Source: Bacteroidia bacterium
GTDB lineage: Bacteria > Bacteroidota > Bacteroidia > Bacteroidales > VadinHA17
DNA length: 59,724 bases
Assembly: GCA_026391515.1 (NCBI GenBank)
Contig: JAPLEC010000457.1
Coordinates: 1-59,724, forward strand
Direction: 5' to 3'
The translations under genes and the position numbers were made by a program. Shown here piece after piece: positions 43,327 to 52,399 of the stretch (positions are counted from its first letter, which is position 1; each line of letters begins with the position of its first letter). The notes beneath the pieces are model-generated. The model had not been told where the DNA came from, searched no databases, and worked only from the letters and a program-made list of their open reading frames with translations.

Positions 43327-44349
43327 TTATTCCACTTTCCATATCGATCCGCTCAGCAGAAGATCATCCATACATTTAATCTTCGAATCCTTCTGAACTG
43401 ATTTAATCTGTTCCTGGACGTCAGCTTCATAGGTATTTCCTGCAACAGACCTTATAACTCCAAGAGCTACAGGGTATTCAGGATATCTCATATTCGCAAG
43501 CATATATTGAATTCCGGGATTCGGTTCTGATGCATCATGAACCAGCAGATTCTTTTCAGCAATCCCGTTCTCACCTATTGTGACAACTTTCAGTTTAAGT
43601 CCGTCGAGAACAAGACCCATATTATTTTCCTTCCCGAATTTCATTGGCTCACCATGTTTCAGGATAATGGTTCTGTCGTCTCTGACTTCTTTTCCTGTAA
43701 CAACATCATGGATCCCATCGTTAAAAATCACACAGTTCTGGAGAACTTCGACAACAGAAGTACCTTTATGTTTTGCTGCTTCAATATATATCTGGATTGA
43801 AAGAGCAATATTTGAGTCAACAGTACGGGCAAAGAATTTCCCTTTTGCACCAATTACCAGTTCGCCGACTGAAAAAGGTTCTTCAACTGTTCCGAAGGGT
43901 GATGTTTTTGTCACCAATCCTTTTCCCGATGTAGGGGAATACTGGCCTTTTGTCAGTCCGTATATCTCATTGTTAAACAATATTATATTAATATCTATAT
44001 TACGACGGATTGCATGAATGAAATGATTTCCGCCGATTGCAAGTGCATCGCCATCGCCGGTAATATCCCATACAGAAAGTTCCGGATTAGCGGTTTTAAC
44101 ACCTGAGGCAACCGCTGCTGCACGGCCATGAATTCCGTGGAAACCATAGGTATCCATATAATAAGGGAATCTCGATGAACAACCGATGCCTGATATAAAT
44201 GCAAATTTCTCCTTTGGTATTCCAAGCTCCGGCAGTGCTCTCTGGACAGCATTTAATACAGCATGATCGCCGCAGCCAGGGCACCATCTTACTTCCTGGT
44301 CGCTTTTAAAATCTTTCTGTGTGTACTGAATTGTTTGTTGTTCTGCCAT
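43327..44349 (-). CDS. korB: 2-oxoacid:ferredoxin oxidoreductase, beta subunit
   Basis: The 340-residue protein carries the thiamine-diphosphate site: WCPGCGDHAVLNAV (with Cys for the cluster region), ISGIGCSSRFPYYMDTYGFHGIHGRAAAVASGVK, and GDGDALAIGGNHFIHAIRRN for the metal and diphosphate. With the alpha subunit it oxidises a 2-oxoacid, most likely 2-oxoglutarate, to the acyl-CoA with reduction of ferredoxin. It begins one base after korA ends. The beta subunit length (about 340) is longer than the usual 280-300 through its C-terminal tail. The pyruvate form cannot be fully excluded. Confidence 0.92.
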   Translation of the reverse strand: MAEQQTIQYTQKDFKSDQEVRWCPGCGDHAVLNAVQRALPELGIPKEKFAFISGIGCSSRFPYYMDTYGFHGIHGRAAAVASGVKTANPELSVWDITGDGDALAIGGNHFIHAIRRNIDINIILFNNEIYGLTKGQYSPTSGKGLVTKTSPFGTVEEPFSVGELVIGAKGKFFARTVDSNIALSIQIYIEAAKHKGTSVVEVLQNCVIFNDGIHDVVTGKEVRDDRTIILKHGEPMKFGKENNMGLVLDGLKLKVVTIGENGIAEKNLLVHDASEPNPGIQYMLANMRYPEYPVALGVIRSVAGNTYEADVQEQIKSVQKDSKIKCMDDLLLSGSIWKVE

Positions 44350-44350
44350 T

Positions 44351-46195
44351 TTATTTGCCCTCCAGAATTTTAATACATTTTTCTTTTATCTCTTTGATCG
44401 TGAATGGAAGTCCCTGGACTTTATTGACCTGTTCGTAGTTAAATTCCTGGTATTTCATACGCAGGTAATCGGCAAACTGACCAAGATTCAATTCAGCAAC
44501 AACAATTTTCTTGAATTTCCTGAAGACTTCATTTACATTTTTTGGAAAAGGATTTATATAGTTAAAATTAGCAAGGCTGACTTTATATCCTTCGGCCTGT
44601 AATTCACGGACGGCTGTCATCAGATATCCGCGTGAGCCGCCCCAGCCAACTAACAGCAGGTCGCCCGATTCTTCGCCATAAACTGTAAGGTCTGGAATTT
44701 TATCTGCAACTTTGGCTACTTTATCAGCCCTTAACTTTACCATCTGTTCGTGGTTCTCGGGGATGTAAGAAACAGTTCCTTTCAGAGTTTTTTCAAGTCC
44801 TCCTATCCTGTGCTCGAGTCCAGGTGTTCCAGGGATAGCCCATGACCTCACAAGTGTCTCACAATCACGGGCATATGGAAGAAAAGGAATCTTTGTCTTA
44901 TCAGCAAATGGAGGTTTTATTTCAGGCAGATCTTTCATTTTCGGGATTTTCCATGGTTCAGAACCATTGGCCAGATACCCGTCTGTTAGAAGCAGCACCG
45001 GCGTCATATGTTCCAGAGCAATCTTTGCAGCTTCATAAGCAAAGTGGAAACAGTCGGATGGGGTGCTTGCAGCTATTACCACAACAGGACATTCGCCACT
45101 CCTTCCATAAAGCGCCTGCATCAGGTCGGACTGTTCTGTCTTTGTGGGAAGGCCGGTAGAAGGGCCTCCTCTTTGAACATTAACTATAACTATTGGCAGC
45201 TCAGCCATGACTGCAAGTCCGATAGCTTCTGATTTCAGGGCAAGTCCCGGACCTGAAGTAGAGGTTACTGCCAGGTTTCCCGAGAAGCTGGCGCCCAGGG
45301 CGGTACAGATTCCGGCTATTTCATCTTCAGCCTGGAAGCTTTTAACACCCAGATCTTTACGTGCAGCCATCTCTTCAAGAATACCTGTTGCAGGTGTTAT
45401 AGGGTAAGATCCGATAAATAGCTTAAGACCAGCTTTCTCGGCGGCTGCCAATAATCCCCAGGCTGTTGCTATATTGCCACAGATGTTTCTGTAAGTACCC
45501 TTTGCTATCTGTGCCGGTTCAATTTTAATAACAGGGTTTAATGCCTCAATCGTCTCTGCATAATAATAACCTGCTCTTAAAGCAATTTTATTTGCTTCAG
45601 CTATTTCAGGTTTTTTAGCAAATTTCTTATCAAAATACTGTTCGGTATATTTTAGCCTTCTGTCGAAAAGCCAGTAAACCATTCCCAGAGCAAACATATT
45701 TTTTGTTCTCAGAATCGATTTTGGATCAAGACCTATGTCCTTCAGAGCTTCCTTAACCATTGAAGAAATTGGAGCTGCAATAACATTATAATTATCAAGC
45801 TTTTCTTCAACAACAGGATCGCTCTTATATCCTGCTTTCTCAATATTTTTATCCGTAAAATTATCTTTATCAAAAATTATTGTGCCTCCCGGTTTAACCC
45901 ATTTTACATTTGCTTTTACTGCTGCCGGATTCATAGCAACCAGTACATCAGAATAATCGCCGGGGGTATTGATCTCTGAATGTCCCAGATGGACCTGGAA
46001 ACCTGAAACACCGCCTACAGTACCTTGCGGAGCACGGATCTCTGCCGGATAATCAGGGAATGTTGACAGATCGTTACCGAACAATGCAGCAGTATCAGAA
46101 AAAAGTGTTCCTGTAAGCTGCATGCCATCGCCGGAATCGCCTGAAAAACGGATAACTACTTCTTCTCTTTCAATAACCTGTGAATTTTTCGCCAT
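44351..46195 (-). CDS. korA: 2-oxoacid:ferredoxin oxidoreductase, fused gamma-alpha subunit
   Basis: The 614-residue protein starts with the gamma-type domain (about 12-190; VVIRFSGDSGDGMQLTGTLF, FPDYPAEIRAPQGTVGGVSGFQVH) and continues with the alpha (pyrimidine-binding) domain (about 225-600; SYPITPATGILEEMAARKD, FQAEDEIAGICTALGAS, RGGPSTGLPTKTEQSDLMQAL, LLLTDGYLANGSEPW). This gamma-alpha fusion and the GPSTGLPTKTEQSDL motif are usual in KorA of bacteria and archaea. It pairs with korB (gap of 1 base). A GC-rich repeat lies in the 265-base gap upstream. Confidence 0.93.
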   Translation of the reverse strand: MAKNSQVIEREEVVIRFSGDSGDGMQLTGTLFSDTAALFGNDLSTFPDYPAEIRAPQGTVGGVSGFQVHLGHSEINTPGDYSDVLVAMNPAAVKANVKWVKPGGTIIFDKDNFTDKNIEKAGYKSDPVVEEKLDNYNVIAAPISSMVKEALKDIGLDPKSILRTKNMFALGMVYWLFDRRLKYTEQYFDKKFAKKPEIAEANKIALRAGYYYAETIEALNPVIKIEPAQIAKGTYRNICGNIATAWGLLAAAEKAGLKLFIGSYPITPATGILEEMAARKDLGVKSFQAEDEIAGICTALGASFSGNLAVTSTSGPGLALKSEAIGLAVMAELPIVIVNVQRGGPSTGLPTKTEQSDLMQALYGRSGECPVVVIAASTPSDCFHFAYEAAKIALEHMTPVLLLTDGYLANGSEPWKIPKMKDLPEIKPPFADKTKIPFLPYARDCETLVRSWAIPGTPGLEHRIGGLEKTLKGTVSYIPENHEQMVKLRADKVAKVADKIPDLTVYGEESGDLLLVGWGGSRGYLMTAVRELQAEGYKVSLANFNYINPFPKNVNEVFRKFKKIVVAELNLGQFADYLRMKYQEFNYEQVNKVQGLPFTIKEIKEKCIKILEGK

Positions 46196-46329
46196 GATAA
46201 ATCATTAATATTAATGGAAGGCTTGATTACACTTAATCAATAGTTTAGTATATACAAAATTAGTTTTTTAAAGTTCGAAAAAACATATTATTAATGATAA
46301 ATGTGCATGATTTTGGTCATGTTTTGAAT

Positions 46330-46457
46330 AGACCCCCAGCCCCGCCAAGGCGTGGCCTGCCCCCTAAAGGGGGCTTAATCCTGAGGTCGCCTGAAAGTTT
46401 TTAATATACCGTAGAACTAGCTCCCCTTCAGGGGGGATGTCGCGAAGCGACAGGGGG
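46330..46457. repeat. GC-rich C-run/G-run palindromic repeat abutting murI
   Basis: Hairpins GCCCCCTAAAGGGGGC (46359-46374), CTCCCCTTCAGGGGGG (46421-46436) and GTCGCGAAGCGAC (46439-46451) follow one another. The block ends three bases after the murI stop codon, so on the minus strand the murI transcript would run straight into it and probably stop there. The C-run/G-run stem resembles the palindrome in the right end of the insertion sequence. Confidence 0.65.
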
Positions 46458-46460
46458 GCA

Positions 46461-47261
46461 TCAGCTCCAGATATCTGCTTTCTCGAGGTTTATCTCTCCT
46501 TCGAAGAACATCTTTGCAATCTTCTCAAAATAAGGAGTATAGTCGGAGACATAAAACTGGTCTATTACCTTGCCGGATGTATTAATCAGATTGTTTTCTT
46601 CGAGTATTTCTCTAAGAGTTATAGCCACTACTTTTGATGAATCTAAAATCTCTATATTAAAGTTGAATATTTTGCTGATCTGGTTTTTAATTATCGGATA
46701 ATGAGTGCAGCCAAGGACTAAAGCTTCTATTCCTGTCAGAGACTGATCAGAAAGATATGCCCGGATTATTGCATTGCTTATATCATCAAAAATAAATCCT
46801 TCCTCGATCATCGGAACCAGTAAAGGGGTGGCCAGCGAGACAATACTAGTTTCAGGTGAAAGTTCTTTCAACTTTATCTCGTAAGTTCCGGAGCTGATTG
46901 TTCTTTTTGTTCCAATAACTCCTACTTTATTGAAATGTCTGGTGTTTAAGTACTTAACTACAGGATCAATTACATCAATAAGTATTGTGCGGGAAGCAAA
47001 TTCTTTTTTCAGAGTTTCAAAAGCTGAAGCTGAAGCGGAATTGCAGGCAACGAGAATAACTTTGGATTTATGTTCCAGCAGGAATTCTGTAATCCTGCGG
47101 GAGTATTGTTTTATCGATTCAGCCGATTTATCTCCATAAGGAAGGTGCGCGGTATCGCCAAAATATATTATACTTTCTCCCGGCAGAATTTGTTTAATTG
47201 CGTGAGCAACAGTAAGGCCTCCGACCCCTGAATCAAAAATTCCTATTGGCTTTTCTTTCAC
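46461..47261 (-). CDS. murI: Glutamate racemase
   Basis: The 266-residue enzyme makes D-glutamate for peptidoglycan. The catalytic Cys pair lies in VACNSASASAFETL and LGCTHYPIIKNQI, with the N-terminal GIFDSGVGGLTVAHAIKQILP and YFGDTAHLPYGDKS motifs. Length matches the family. It lies 68 bases downstream of the Skp-like gene at 47330, but a strong terminator separates them, so it probably has its own promoter. It is followed at once by a GC-rich repeat. Confidence 0.95.
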   Translation of the reverse strand: MKEKPIGIFDSGVGGLTVAHAIKQILPGESIIYFGDTAHLPYGDKSAESIKQYSRRITEFLLEHKSKVILVACNSASASAFETLKKEFASRTILIDVIDPVVKYLNTRHFNKVGVIGTKRTISSGTYEIKLKELSPETSIVSLATPLLVPMIEEGFIFDDISNAIIRAYLSDQSLTGIEALVLGCTHYPIIKNQISKIFNFNIEILDSSKVVAITLREILEENNLINTSGKVIDQFYVSDYTPYFEKIAKMFFEGEINLEKADIWS

Positions 47262-47271
47262 TTTACTGAAA

Positions 47272-47310
47272 TATTAAAAAAATGACCATCCGCCAGCTGG
47301 CGGATGGTCA
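47272..47310 (-). terminator. Intrinsic terminator of the envelope operon (perfect 28-bp palindrome)
   Basis: The 28 bases at 47283-47310 (TGACCATCCGCCAG and its exact complement) form a perfect 14-bp stem, followed on the minus strand by TTTTTTT. It is placed after the last Skp-like gene, in the leftward direction of the operon. Confidence 0.85.
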
Positions 47311-47329
47311 TCGGTATAGTGTTTAAAAA

Positions 47330-47842
47330 TTATTTCAGGCCAAGCTTGGCTTTGGCGAGTGGCATTATATTCGTGCTTTTCGTTTCATCGTAATAAAGCA
47401 GCGCACCTTTGGTAAGATCAAAAACATAAAAGAATCCATTCTCTTTGCCAACATCTTTAATAGCTTTATCGACTTTTGTATAGATTGGCTGGAAAAGCTC
47501 TACCTGTTTGTTCTGAAGCTGTTCCTGTGCATTAACCTGGAAATCCTGCATCCTTTTGTTAAGGTCGATCATTTCTTGTTCCTTGGTTTGCTTGACAATG
47601 TCTGTCCAGTTTTTTTGTTCCTTACTATATGCGTCATTCTTGTTATTCAGTTCGACCTGCATCAATTCAAGAGCATTAACCAGTTCTTTACGGAATTTTT
47701 CAAGTTTTGCCGTAGCCGAATCCCATTCCGGCATAGCCTGGATCAGCTCATCGCTATTTATATGTCCGAACTTCATGTTTTGAGATTTACCTGTAAATGT
47801 TGCACATATAACAAGAAGTGTAATTGCTATAAATCTTTTCAT
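47330..47842 (-). CDS. Skp/OmpH-family periplasmic chaperone (second copy)
   Basis: The 170-residue protein has a signal peptide (about 1-20, ending TGKSQN), then the Skp layout: a strand (MKFGHINSDELIQAM), a long helical arm of charged residues (KLEKFRKELVNALELMQVELNNKNDAYSKEQKNW and beyond) and a return with YTKVDKAIKDVGKENGFFYVFD. Skp proteins hold unfolded outer-membrane proteins for BamA. It is the last gene of the leftward envelope cluster, 42 bases after its neighbour; a TACTTTTG -7 box in the gap (minus strand) may also allow separate expression. It ends before the 28-bp palindrome. Confidence 0.92.
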   Translation of the reverse strand: MKRFIAITLLVICATFTGKSQNMKFGHINSDELIQAMPEWDSATAKLEKFRKELVNALELMQVELNNKNDAYSKEQKNWTDIVKQTKEQEMIDLNKRMQDFQVNAQEQLQNKQVELFQPIYTKVDKAIKDVGKENGFFYVFDLTKGALLYYDETKSTNIMPLAKAKLGLK

Positions 47843-47871
47843 TTCAAATTGTTTTATTTATTTATAAAGTG

Positions 47872-47879
47872 CAAAAGTA
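47872..47879 (-). promoter_or_regulatory. -7 box between the two Skp-like genes
   Basis: On the minus strand this reads TACTTTTG, matching TAnnTTTG, 29 bases before the ATG of the last Skp-like gene. It could give that gene a secondary promoter inside the operon. Confidence 0.45.
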
Positions 47880-47884
47880 ATTAT

Positions 47885-48400
47885 TTAATTTTTATAACCT
47901 AATTTTTCAAGTATTTGATCGCTAATGTCATATTTAGGATTTGCAAAAAGGATATTTCCTCCGGAAGCAGTATCAAAAATTACTGCATAGCTGCCTTCAA
48001 CAGCGATATCTTTAATAGCTTTCAGTATTTCATCCTGGATTGGTTTGACGAGTTCTTCTCTTTTCTTGAAAAGTTCTCCTTCCATTCCAAAGTACTTATT
48101 CTGAAGGTCTTTCATTTCTTTTTCCTTAGTAATGATTGCTTCTTCTCTTTTAGTCTTCATATCCTGTGAAAGAAGAGGTGCTTCATTCTGATATGATTTA
48201 TATATCTGTTCAACAACAGCATAGCCATCTGCGACTTCTTTTTCCCATTGTTTAGAAAGCTTATCCAGCTGTTCCTGTGCTGTATTAAATGCCGGAATGT
48301 TTTTCCTGATATATTCAGAATCGACAAATGCATATTTCTGCGCAACAGCCATAGCTGAAGTCAGAATAAATAATCCTATAATAAAAACTGCTTTTTTCAT
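47885..48400 (-). CDS. Skp/OmpH-family periplasmic chaperone (first copy)
   Basis: The start at 48400 (MKKAVFIIGLFILTSAMAVAQ) gives a proper signal peptide; an upstream ATG at 48421 would add MNIKLQI and is less likely. The mature part of about 150 residues is a Skp-type tentacle: KYAFVDSEYIRKNIPAFNTAQEQLDKLSKQWEKEVADGYAV, then a charged helix and LVKPIQDEILKAIKDIAVEGSYAVIFD. It lies 22 bases after bamA in the same direction. Together with the next gene this is the usual pair of Skp-like genes behind bamA in Bacteroidota. Confidence 0.93.
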   Translation of the reverse strand: MKKAVFIIGLFILTSAMAVAQKYAFVDSEYIRKNIPAFNTAQEQLDKLSKQWEKEVADGYAVVEQIYKSYQNEAPLLSQDMKTKREEAIITKEKEMKDLQNKYFGMEGELFKKREELVKPIQDEILKAIKDIAVEGSYAVIFDTASGGNILFANPKYDISDQILEKLGYKN

Positions 48401-48422
48401 GATTTGTAATTTAATGTTCATT

Positions 48423-50948
48423 TTAAAATTGCTGACCTATAACAAAATGGAATTGTGATTTATTAGCGCTTGGGTAAAGAGAAGGATTTGGAACCTCATC
48501 GAAACCATATCCCCAGTCGATACCAAGTAATCCGAACATCGGAAGGTTAGCCCTCAGTCCGATACCTGCCGAACGGTTCATTTTAAACGGATTAAATTCT
48601 TTAAGTTGATACCATGCTCTCCCTGATTCAAGGAATACAAGTCCATAAACAGTTGCCTGCTGGTTAAGAGAGATAGGATACCTCATCTCAAAAGTAATTT
48701 TTGAATAGAGATTACCTGCCGGAGCTCCGCTCTTAGCGTCTGTAGGAGTGAGAGATCCGTTAGTATAACCCCTCAGGGCAATTACTTCGCGACCATAGAA
48801 GCTATAACCTGTCATTCCATCACCACCCAGATAGAAGTTTTCAAAAGGCGATGGCCCTATATCTCTGTTAAAATAGCCAAGGTATCCGAATGCAAACCGG
48901 GAATTAAGAACAAGTTTGTCATTCTTCGAAAGTGGAAAATAATAATCTGCCTTAAAAAGCCATTTATGGAATTCAATCCATTTGTATTTTACTTCATCTG
49001 TCACATTTGACATATTCCTGCCACTTATAAAAGAGTAAGGAGGAGTTGCCTGGAGTGATAATGTAAATGATGAGCCGCTTCTTGGATAAATGAGATTAGG
49101 ACTTGTAGAAAATCTCTGAAGCCTCACGGTAAGACTCGCGAGATTTGACTGGCCATTCTGAAAAAGGAACTGGTAATAGCTGTAGTTATTAAGGCTGTAT
49201 CTTTGGTAGCTTAGCTCTCCGTAAATTGAGAAAAAGTCATCAGGCCAGTTCAATCTCTTTCCCAGACCCAACGAACCTCCGTCCATAATCATCGATTGAC
49301 GTCCATCTTCACCTTTCTTTTTTCCGTTTGTCATCACAGATCTTGTCAATGAAATGGAAAAGGTATTCGGCTTTTTCCCTCCAAGCCAGGGCTCGACAAA
49401 TGCAATGTTATATGCCTGATATACACGACCATTTGACTGCACTCTTAGGCTCAGTGATTGTCCATCGCCGGAAGGATATGGTCGCCACTCTTTGAGCTTA
49501 AAAAAGTTGCGCATTGCAAAATTGCTGAATATAACACCTATTGATCCAACAAGCATGCCTGCGCCCCACCCTCCTGAGAGTTCGAACTGGTCGTTTGCTT
49601 TTTCTTCGAGCTGATATAAAAGATTAACTGTTCCTGTCGTTGGATCTGAGATTGGTGTAGGATTGATCTTTTCCGGGTCAAAATGGCCGAGCACACCCAA
49701 CTGTCGCATTGATCTTAAAATTTCCTCTTTACTGAAAAGATCACCGGGAAGGGTGTGCAGCTCACGCCGGGCAACATGTTCATTGGTTCGTGTATTACCC
49801 GTGATTATAATATCGTTCAGATAAGCCTGATCGCCTTCATATATTCTGATTTCCAGATCAATAGAGTCTCCTTCAACTTTAGCTTCAACCGGAGTAAGCC
49901 TTGAAAAGAGATAACCATAATCAAGGTACAGGTTGCTTACAGCATCTTCTGCTCCACTTAATCCCTGTAGCCTGTCAAGTATCAGAGACTGGTTATAAAC
50001 AGATCCCCTTTTGACATTAAAAACTTTGGTAAGATCTTCTTTCCTGTAGACACTATTACCAACCCAATCAACATTCCTAAGGAAATACTGATTCCCTTCA
50101 TCAACCTTGATTTTCAAACCGATACGATTATCAGAAATATTATATACTGAATCGAAAACGATTGTAAAATCCTTAAATCCGTTATCATTATAAAATGTAA
50201 TCAGCTTCTCTTTGTCTTCTTCATATTTTTCGCCGATGTATTTTGACGTCTTGAAAATATTCAGGTTCTTCTTCTTAGTGCCCTTCATCTGATGGCGGAG
50301 CTTCGAAGTCTTAAAATATTCATTCCCGATAAATGCCAGCTGGCCGATTTTTACCTTTTTGTTTTTATCAACATTGATATTGAGTATAACATTATTAGGT
50401 TGATCAGGATCATCTTTCTGAACAAAATCGACAGCTGTATTAAGGAATCCTTTTTCAATAAAATGGTCCCTGATAATCTTTTTTGTATTGTTCAGAACAT
50501 AAGAGGTAACCTGCGATCCAACAGGAAGACTTATTTTTTTAATAATGTCATCTGTTTCAGAATTTCTTATTCCATTGATTTTTACGGCAGACAAACGTGG
50601 TCTTTCCTGCAACAAAATATCAAGAGAGACTGTATCTGATTTGATCGATGTTATAGAAATTCTTACATCAGAAAATAAGCCCAGTTGCCATAATTTCTGA
50701 GCTGCAGTGGTAATAACATCTCCCGGAATAGCAATTGTTTGTCCGACTCTTAATCCGGAAATTCCCTGCAGGGCATTTAAATCAAGATATCTTACTCCTG
50801 ATATTGAAACATCTCCAATTACATAATCATCTGCATTTGAAAAATCAAAAATTTCCTGTTTTCCCTGAGCATTTGCCTGAATGCCAGTGATAACAAGCAT
50901 AAGTGCTATAACAATTCTTTTAAATCTTATTATCCTCATCAATTTCAT
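48423..50948 (-). CDS. bamA: Outer-membrane assembly factor BamA
   Basis: The 841-residue protein has a signal peptide (ending near GIQANAQ), five POTRA domains (about 45-445, e.g. DVSISGVRYLDLNALQGISGLRVGQ, SAVKINGIRNSETDDIIKKISL, KIGQLAFIGNEYFKTSKLRHQMKG) and a C-terminal 16-strand barrel ending HFVIGQQF, with GYSFYGREVIALRGYTNGS within the family's conserved barrel loop region. BamA folds and inserts outer-membrane beta-barrels. The start overlaps uppS by one base (TAATG). It sits between uppS and two Skp-like genes, a layout that fits joint control of envelope assembly. Confidence 0.97.
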   Translation of the reverse strand: MKLMRIIRFKRIVIALMLVITGIQANAQGKQEIFDFSNADDYVIGDVSISGVRYLDLNALQGISGLRVGQTIAIPGDVITTAAQKLWQLGLFSDVRISITSIKSDTVSLDILLQERPRLSAVKINGIRNSETDDIIKKISLPVGSQVTSYVLNNTKKIIRDHFIEKGFLNTAVDFVQKDDPDQPNNVILNINVDKNKKVKIGQLAFIGNEYFKTSKLRHQMKGTKKKNLNIFKTSKYIGEKYEEDKEKLITFYNDNGFKDFTIVFDSVYNISDNRIGLKIKVDEGNQYFLRNVDWVGNSVYRKEDLTKVFNVKRGSVYNQSLILDRLQGLSGAEDAVSNLYLDYGYLFSRLTPVEAKVEGDSIDLEIRIYEGDQAYLNDIIITGNTRTNEHVARRELHTLPGDLFSKEEILRSMRQLGVLGHFDPEKINPTPISDPTTGTVNLLYQLEEKANDQFELSGGWGAGMLVGSIGVIFSNFAMRNFFKLKEWRPYPSGDGQSLSLRVQSNGRVYQAYNIAFVEPWLGGKKPNTFSISLTRSVMTNGKKKGEDGRQSMIMDGGSLGLGKRLNWPDDFFSIYGELSYQRYSLNNYSYYQFLFQNGQSNLASLTVRLQRFSTSPNLIYPRSGSSFTLSLQATPPYSFISGRNMSNVTDEVKYKWIEFHKWLFKADYYFPLSKNDKLVLNSRFAFGYLGYFNRDIGPSPFENFYLGGDGMTGYSFYGREVIALRGYTNGSLTPTDAKSGAPAGNLYSKITFEMRYPISLNQQATVYGLVFLESGRAWYQLKEFNPFKMNRSAGIGLRANLPMFGLLGIDWGYGFDEVPNPSLYPSANKSQFHFVIGQQF

Positions 50949-51694
50949 TATTTTTCTAAAACCTGTTCCCTCGTTTTTCCAAATCTTCTTTCTCTTTTCT
51001 GGAAGTCAATTATAGCATTATAAAAATCCTCCTTACCAAAATCAGGCCAAAGTTTTTCAGTAAAATATAATTCTGCATATGCAAGTTGCCATAAAAGAAA
51101 ATTGCTGATTCTTAACTCACCACTGGTCCTTATCATTAAATCAGGATCCGGGATTCCCTGAGTCTTAAGGTACTTTTCAAATAATTCCTCGTTTACAGAT
51201 TCATATTTCAGTATTCCACGGTTTAAATCCGATGCAATTCTCTTTGCGGCTTCAGTTATTTCCCATCTGGAACTATAGCTGAGAGCTATAACCAGATTTA
51301 ATCCATTTGAACCTGAAGTCACTTCAATTGTTTCAAACAACCTTGCCCTTACGTCATCAGCAAGTCTTCCAAGATCACCTATGGCCGTAAGACTTATATT
51401 ATTCTTTAATAGTGTATCAGTCTCATTATTAAGTGATTGTACCATAATATCCATTAATGCAGAGACTTCATCATCAGGTCTTCCCCAGTTTTCCGTTGAG
51501 AAAGCATAAAGGGTCAGATATTTAATTCCAAGCTCAGCAGCTGCCTCAATAATATTTCTGACAGATTCAACACCCTGCTGGTGCCCGAAAATTCTGTCCT
51601 TTCCATGCTGAATGGCCCATCTGCCATTTCCATCCATAATAATCGCAACATGGAGCGGTAGTTTATCAATATCAATCAACTGTCTTAATGACAT
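50948..51694 (-). CDS. uppS: Undecaprenyl diphosphate synthase
   Basis: The 248-residue enzyme makes the C55 lipid carrier of peptidoglycan synthesis. It has the catalytic start VAIIMDGNGRWAIQHGKDRIFGHQQGVESVRNI, then YLTLYAFSTENWGRP, LVIALSYSSRWEI, PDPDLMIRTSGELRISNFLLWQLAYAELYFTEKLWPDF. These are the isoprenyl-transferase (cis) motifs. The stop overlaps the bamA start (TAATG). It follows the DUF6089 gene by 3 bases, so these envelope genes are tightly cotranscribed. Confidence 0.96.
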   Translation of the reverse strand: MSLRQLIDIDKLPLHVAIIMDGNGRWAIQHGKDRIFGHQQGVESVRNIIEAAAELGIKYLTLYAFSTENWGRPDDEVSALMDIMVQSLNNETDTLLKNNISLTAIGDLGRLADDVRARLFETIEVTSGSNGLNLVIALSYSSRWEITEAAKRIASDLNRGILKYESVNEELFEKYLKTQGIPDPDLMIRTSGELRISNFLLWQLAYAELYFTEKLWPDFGKEDFYNAIIDFQKRERRFGKTREQVLEK

Positions 51695-51697
51695 AAT

Positions 51698-52378
51698 CTA
51701 GTGTCTCCTCCTTTTGCTGTCCACATCGTTGTAGGCAGGGCATCCGGCCAATTTGTTGTAGATCTTCCATGTAAGAGCAATGCCGGCAAATGAATACCAG
51801 TCATTATTATGGAGCCACGCAAAATCGGACGGAGCAACAAAATCTTTCAGACCGTCAAAGTTATCATAAAAAGTTTTACGAAAGCCATATTCTGCTTCGA
51901 GTCCCATATTTTTATAAATATTCACTTTAAAACCTACTGAAAACGGGATAACTGGTTCAATAGCAAAGACGGCATAATTAGTAACAACGGCACCAACGCC
52001 GGCTGCAAAATATGGCGAATAATCCCATAATTTTCCTTCGGTAGTATAAGGCAGAAAGTTAAATTCAAACTGAATTGCAAGTTCTCCCACAATTCCTGAA
52101 AATGAGGCAGCCCTTGTTTTCTGGAAATTGTTATTGAAATCAAGATCGTTTGCTCTCAGTCCTCCTGCAAAAATATTTGCTCTCAATGCATGCCTTGGAT
52201 GCAAGTTGTACCTGTAAAAAATACCACCTGCCGGCAGAGGTGAATACATTACCTTGCTGGGATTGATATCACCCATATATGACGAGACACCAAGAAAAAT
52301 CCCGTAATCAGAATTACGTTGTCCGACTGCAGTTAGGGAAAGGCTGACAAAGAAGAAAATCCAAGGTATTCTTTTCAT
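51698..52378 (-). CDS. DUF6089-like outer-membrane barrel protein
   Basis: The 226-residue protein has a signal peptide (1-19), then SDYGIFLGVSSYMGDINPSKVMYSPLPAGGIFYRYNLHPRHALRA in alternating strands, and LAIQFEFNFLPYTT. This is the appearance of the DUF6089 family found next to uppS/bamA in many Bacteroidota, thought to be a small outer-membrane barrel. The function is not known. It lies 3 bases before uppS and 21 bases after the related upstream gene. Confidence 0.82.
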   Translation of the reverse strand: MKRIPWIFFFVSLSLTAVGQRNSDYGIFLGVSSYMGDINPSKVMYSPLPAGGIFYRYNLHPRHALRANIFAGGLRANDLDFNNNFQKTRAASFSGIVGELAIQFEFNFLPYTTEGKLWDYSPYFAAGVGAVVTNYAVFAIEPVIPFSVGFKVNIYKNMGLEAEYGFRKTFYDNFDGLKDFVAPSDFAWLHNNDWYSFAGIALTWKIYNKLAGCPAYNDVDSKRRRH

Positions 52379-52399
52379 TAAAAATAATCCCGTTCATTA

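Noticed and set aside
43216..43401. Small plus-strand open frame of 61 codons
   Set aside because: It is made of the REP-like palindromes and overlaps the end of korB; no credible protein family.
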